From contig JAUEDM010000001.1 in assembly GCA_033439685.1 (NCBI GenBank), positions 7,750,001 through 7,814,000 on the forward strand: a DNA stretch of 64,000 nt, written 5' to 3'. This document shows, in pieces, positions 59,201 to 64,000 of the stretch; the stretch's first letter is position 1; each line of letters begins with the position of its first letter. Both the position numbers and the translations under genes were made by a program. Under the pieces are notes generated by a model. The model worked only from the letters and a program-made list of their open reading frames with translations, ran no database searches and was not told where the DNA came from. This DNA is from Apodospora peruviana (taxonomy: Eukaryota > Ascomycota > Sordariomycetes > Sordariales > Lasiosphaeriaceae).

Positions 59201-60577
59201 CAGGCAAGATGTTCGTGATCACTCGTTTGTCTCGCCAGTGTGACCAGACAACCCCCTCCCCGATACTTGAAATCATCAGCCTGCGCAGCGCATAGAAGTA
59301 ATATTCACGGCCTACTTAGTTGTCAATTATCTCGGTTCATTCTAGATCTATATACTTTGTTACCGAAAGAATGTGTTAAACTTGAGCACGACTACTAAGT
59401 AGGTAGTTATCCTTACTATACACTTTCTCTGGTCTATGACGGTTGCAAGTATTAACCAACAGCGTTGACGACGGTGCTTCGTTATAATGGAAGATATCAG
59501 ACATAAACCTCGTCTCCAGTGTCGCCCCACAACTTATAGGCTTCTCCTTTACAGTATGAAAACAATTTGGCAAATACCAACTCAATCTATACCCATGATT
59601 ACATGCGGCCCACTGCAGTAACGTTGTCTATGTACATGCAATGGCCCAATAATGTTTCTGTCCATATATTTCCATTATGAATTATTTATACCTTGCATTC
59701 CCAGGCCCGCATGGCGTCCCAGTTACACCAATTAGTTTAAATTTCTCCATTGTATAAGAACCGCAAACCCCGAAAGCATCCCTTCCTTGCCCGCGATGTC
59801 TTAATATCATATGAATTCACCCTACACTACTTATTGACTTTCTTCATGTGTTTGCCGATACCTCGTTTCTTTGCCGCATGCATGCTAGTTCGGACGGGAC
59901 TCATTAAATTCACAGGTAGGTCGATAGAAAAAGAAAACAACTCGTCCTAGCTTTGCAAATGTTTAGTAACGAGAACAACAAACTTAGGAAAGCTCATGAC
60001 ATGTCAATCGAATTAACTACGGCATGGCAGACATAAACGATGCGGAGTAGGTTGCATCTAGTTAAGTTATAATTAAGTAGGTAGGTCGTGTAGGTCACAT
60101 CCCAGATCTAGATCTCGATCTCTGCCCGTAAGCTCCTTTGCCTAACTCGGTGAGAAAGCAACAGACAAATGGACATAGTATTTGTCTACTTTTCTTACCC
60201 TGGCTCGCACTATCTCAACATCGAGAAAGAAAAGAGAAATATATCTACAAGCTAACTACACGAGGTAGTATCATTACAAAGCTTGCATCGTGATAAAAGG
60301 CATGGCGTGAAGACGAAAATGGAAAGGGAAAGAGGAACTAGTGGACTTTTTCTCCACCAAAAGAGAAATGAAAACTGGCAACTATGTACGTACTAGACAC
60401 GAAAGTGGGATAGTGGATGAGGCGACGTACGAAACCACTTCGCAACCACTCTACTTCCCGTTATATCCATAACACCGCACACCTATTAGATACTGTGTAA
60501 CAAGTGATTAGACAACGTTGTTGATGCCATAAACCAACCCTTTTCGACACGAACAGATAGCCTCTCCCATCTCATCT
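56261..60577. other. Gene-empty interval between MAT1-2-1 and SLA2
   Basis: 4.3 kb without a supported gene. It contains the MAT1-2-1 promoter, a (GATACATA)-type microsatellite near 57180-57220 and SLA2 3' sequence. ORFs such as 57304-57702 (plus) and 58589-58900 (minus) show no domains and lack convincing starts. I searched by eye for alpha-box, PPF-type or HMG-type mating-gene fragments and saw none. Confidence 0.6.
57180..57224. repeat. ATACATAG microsatellite
   Basis: A run of TATATAG followed by several ATACATAG units and ATAGATAG lies in the noncoding interval between MAT1-2-1 and SLA2. Simple-sequence repeat; length is likely to vary between strains. Confidence 0.8.
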
Positions 60578-63500
60578 CTATTCTTCTTGATACGAGATCT
60601 TACGCATCTCACCCAGCCGTGTGCGGGCATCCCCAAGCGCCCTCTCAAGCTTGACAATCTCAACCTGAAAGCATCAAGCATGGTTAGCATACATGTAACC
60701 TTCCAAGAAAAGTGTGTCGGACAGGGGTGCTCCAGCCGAGAGGTGCGTAGCATCAGTGCAAAGTAAAGCAAATGGAAATAATCACGTACCTGCTGCTCCA
60801 TCTCGCGGACCTTGAACTCGTATGCGCCGAGCTTGGAGTAATCAACCTGCTCATCCTCGGCGTTCCGATCCTTGATCATGCTCTCCACCTGCCGCACGAG
60901 AGCCCGGCATGCTGCATTGACAGCCTTACTTGCTTGCTCCAAATTCTCTTGGCTCTTGCTCATAAAGCCAGCCTTGACGCGGCTGGCAGCAACGAGTTGG
61001 GCTGTGGAAGCTGCCACATTGTTGGACGCCACGATGAGTTGCTCTGGACTGGCACGGCCAGAAATGATACCATCAGCCGTCTCGATGAGGGTGTTGGTTG
61101 AAGAAGCCACTGCCTTGGCAGCTGAGATGAGACCTTCGGTCCAGCGGTTGTTCTTCTTGTAGAAGGCAGTGCGTGACGACGAACCCCGGCCAGCCTGGAC
61201 GATCTCTTGCTGCGTGACAGTGGCAGCCTTGATCAGCTGCGCAATGGCCGTGGTGATAGCCATAGCAGCATCGAGAATAGAGTCGTTGACTTTCAGTTCG
61301 TAGGTAGTATAGCCATCACGAGGTTTGTTCTTGAGCTTGGCAAGGCGAGCCGCAGCGGCGGCAATGGCATCGGCGGCCTTGCTGAGTTCGGAATCGACGA
61401 GCTCGCCCAGGTCTCCCTTGTTTGCGAGCTTACCGAAGCCAGGCGCAAACGACTCGACCATCTTGTTCAGGGTCTGGAGTTTCATCTGGACATCGGTGCT
61501 GCAGTTGATGACAACATCTGTCTTCTCAACGGGGTCCATGCCTTCCAGTCGGAAGCTCAATAAGCTCCGGAAGAACTTGACGGTCGCTTGGGCGGACTGG
61601 CGGGTACCGTTGATCAAAGAATCACCCCGCCTATCATCCGTAGCGAGACGAGTTAGACCCTTTGTGTTGATGCACACATCCGCAATGGCGCCGGCGAATA
61701 CATTGACATTCTTGATCAGATCAGCATGAGTGCTGTTGGGCCCGTCGGCGATAAAATTATTGAACGATGTTGCGAACTCCGTTGCGCTGGCAGTCGCCTT
61801 TTCAATCTGCGACAACACGTACGAGGGAGAAGCGTTCTGGTTTCCGGCTTGCATGGTCGAGTCAAGCTCATACACGGCATCGTCGACTCGCTGAACTCCA
61901 GCTTGGAGCACCGAGTCGATGATTTCGTTGAACTTGTCCAGCTGTGCAAGGATCAAGGCGTCGAGCTGGCCGTCGAGGGCCTGGTCCGTAACACCCTGGT
62001 TGTTCTTCAACTCGTTCAGCTCGATCAAGGTCTGGTCCATGCCATACTTTAACACCTCCAGCTCTTCCTCCTTGGCACGGAGCAGCTGCTCGAGATCCGA
62101 GCTGCCATCCCGTAGTTTAGCCTGAGCGTCTTCCAACGCGCGAGACTTGTTACGCAGCGCCTCCTCGAGGTCTGCCATTTCGCGGTTGTATTTGGAGAGC
62201 ATGGTTGACAGCTCATTGCCTTTGCTTCTCTCCAAATTGTCGGCGCGGTCTAGCGCCATCCGAAGCTCTCGCTTCAGTTTCTCCACCTCATCCTTCTGAG
62301 ATCCTTGGAGTCTGTCCTTGTCGTGAAGAGCTCGGTCACGCTCACGGATCATGTCAGCCAGCTCAAGATTTTTCGTCTTGATCTCGCGCTCCAGCTTCTC
62401 CCGTCGATCGATTGCCTCCTGAGCGGAAGCGGCTTTGAGTTGAACAGACTTGAACTTTTGGAGCAGATCAAGGTGCTCATGCCGAAGCTGAGAATACAGC
62501 TTTGCTAGAGACTCATACTTGGACCTCCATGTGTTCACCTGCTCCTGCAGCGCTCGAATCTGGTCATCCTTGCTTGAAATCTGCTGACCGTAGTTGTTTT
62601 GTTGAATCTGTAGCTCGCCTTCGAGTGCCTTCACCCGCTGATCGAACTGCTGAAGCATGAGTTGATCACGTTCATATTGGGCACGCGCATTCAAATTCTC
62701 TTGCTCCAGTTCAGCAAGTCGGCCTTGGGTCTGCCATTGCGCCTGCTGGGCCATCAATGCCTGCCGTTCACGCTCTTGGTCTTCCATAAGCCGGCGTTGC
62801 TGGTCCTCAAATTCACGCTGCGCCTGGAGCTGGGCTTGTTGTTGTGCAAGAAGCGACTGCTGTTGCTGCGCTTGCAGAACCCGCTGCTGCTCCGCATATT
62901 CCCGGTCCTGCCGGTCTAGCTCGCTTTTCCAAAACTCATTGATCTCATCGGGCTCTTCCGCTTTCGGGGCTGGAGGAGGAGTTGGCTGACGTTCGATCTC
63001 TTGCTTGGGGCGAGCGGGAAGGGCCGGCGCAGACTCATCCTCTGATAGCAGATTTGGCGGATCTTGTGGCAGCTTCGGTATCGTGATCAAGCTCGTAAGA
63101 TAGCGAAGGTTTGAGCATTCGTAGTAGTACTTGACTAGCCGGTAGTGTTGCGCATCGTATCTCTGCCGGAGAGGCTCAAGCGCATCGTTATCACCCGTGG
63201 CTGCACAGATGTTAGAAAGAACTTGGCGATAATGTCGGGCTATGGTGCAACCCACTCGAATGCATGGCTCGGAGCATGCTGGTAATAAACTTGTAGATAC
63301 CATAACTCTCGGTGACTAGCGGTACCAGAGCGGATATCCTGCACTCGTTGTTTCCTACGTTGCGGAAATGGGAGAAGATCAGCTTCTGGAACTGGTCAAT
63401 CTTGTCCTGCAACGTCATGAGATCCGTGATTGTCTCGTATCCCTCGTTCGGGTCATTGATAGCCTTGAGACTGATGTACTCCTCATATTCAAATGTTCCG

Positions 63501-63995
63501 TTGAACTCGGGGTGCTGCTGGTGGAAGGAGAGCTTCGCGAGCAGGTAGTAGACGTATTCCTTGATCAGGGGGCCGTAGCCTCGCATGCCCTCGCCAGCCA
63601 TTCCACGGTTCAAACTGTCAATCCACCCGCGGTTCGCCATCGCTTCCTTCAGCGTTATCGGGTGGCCCTCCTGCAGAACCTTGTGGATGGTGATCAGCGC
63701 CTTGAAGGTCTGGACCTCGTCGGCAAGGACGGGCTGGACCTTCATGCCCGCCCAGAAGGACTGGGAGGACTTGTGGTCCCATGTGTAGACGATGCAGCTT
63801 CTGACATGTTTTCGCTTCGGGGCGGTCTCCTCGGCGCTGGTCGCCTTCCGGATGTTGATAGCCAGCTCGGCCTCGGATCTGCGCGGCATCTCGGGTCAGT
63901 CGACAGACATCCACGGTGTGTTGAGAGGGCACATTGGACAAGTCACCGAGGGAGCAAACGCACTTAGTATGGTCAAGACTGCGAACGGTCGCCAT
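60578..63995 (-). CDS. SLA2: Endocytic cytoskeleton adaptor SLA2
   Basis: Four exons on the minus strand: 63995..63964, 63878..63256, 63200..60790, 60664..60578, encoding 1,050 residues, normal for SLA2. The ANTH domain occupies about 12-270 (SEAELAINIRKATSAEE, KHVRSCIVYTWDHKSSQSFW). A Gln-rich coiled coil covers about 300-640. The talin-like I/LWEQ (THATCH) actin-binding region lies near 800-1010 (RWTEGLISAAKAVASSTNTL, ASRVKAGFMSKSQENLEQAS). A short last exon ends MRKISYQEE. SLA2 links clathrin-coated pits and membrane phosphoinositides to actin. It is the standard right flank of Pezizomycotina mating-type loci. Confidence 0.95.
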
Positions 63996-64000
63996 GTTGG

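Overview
The window is nuclear DNA from a filamentous ascomycete (Pezizomycotina), most likely a Sordariomycete. The evidence is dense genes on both strands, short GT-AG introns (mostly 50-80 nt, often with a CTGAC/CTAAC-like branch site just upstream of the acceptor), fungus-specific families (DUF1746, APC5, COX13, SLA2), and the gene order APC5-COX13-APN2-[MAT]-SLA2 that marks the mating-type locus of this subphylum. I rebuilt splice structures by hand, requiring reading phase to hold across every junction; 22 protein genes result (one partial). No transposase, CRISPR array, rRNA or convincing tRNA is seen.

Left part (0-18 kb): the end of translation initiation factor eIF1; a DUF1746 membrane protein (Dsc4-like, minus strand); a mitochondrial MBA1/mL45 protein; a six-exon sodium:solute-symporter-family permease; a three-RRM RNA-binding protein with a 10-residue tandem repeat; the complex I assembly factor CIA30; and an RS/RD-rich probable splicing protein.

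Middle part (18-37 kb): an uninterrupted 1,329-codon gene carrying both a KDM4-type JmjC demethylase-like domain and a C-terminal SET methyltransferase-like domain, the most unusual protein here; an unrecognised six-exon gene; a coiled-coil probable kinetochore protein with a ~200 bp foldback element in its promoter; an L-rhamnose-mutarotase-family protein; a mitochondrial thioredoxin-like protein; an MFS transporter; Elongator subunit ELP6; and ribosomal protein eL37 with a 4-nt first exon.

Right part (37-64 kb): valyl-tRNA synthetase with two in-frame starts that probably give mitochondrial and cytosolic forms; a PA-TM-RING-H2 ubiquitin ligase; then APC5, COX13 (with an 8-nt microexon), APN2 (with a 13-nt microexon), the HMG-box mating-type gene MAT1-2-1, and SLA2. 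This is a complete MAT1-2 locus. No alpha-box (MAT1-1) gene was seen, so the strain is of MAT1-2 type at this locus. The 4.3 kb between MAT1-2-1 and SLA2 has no gene I can support.
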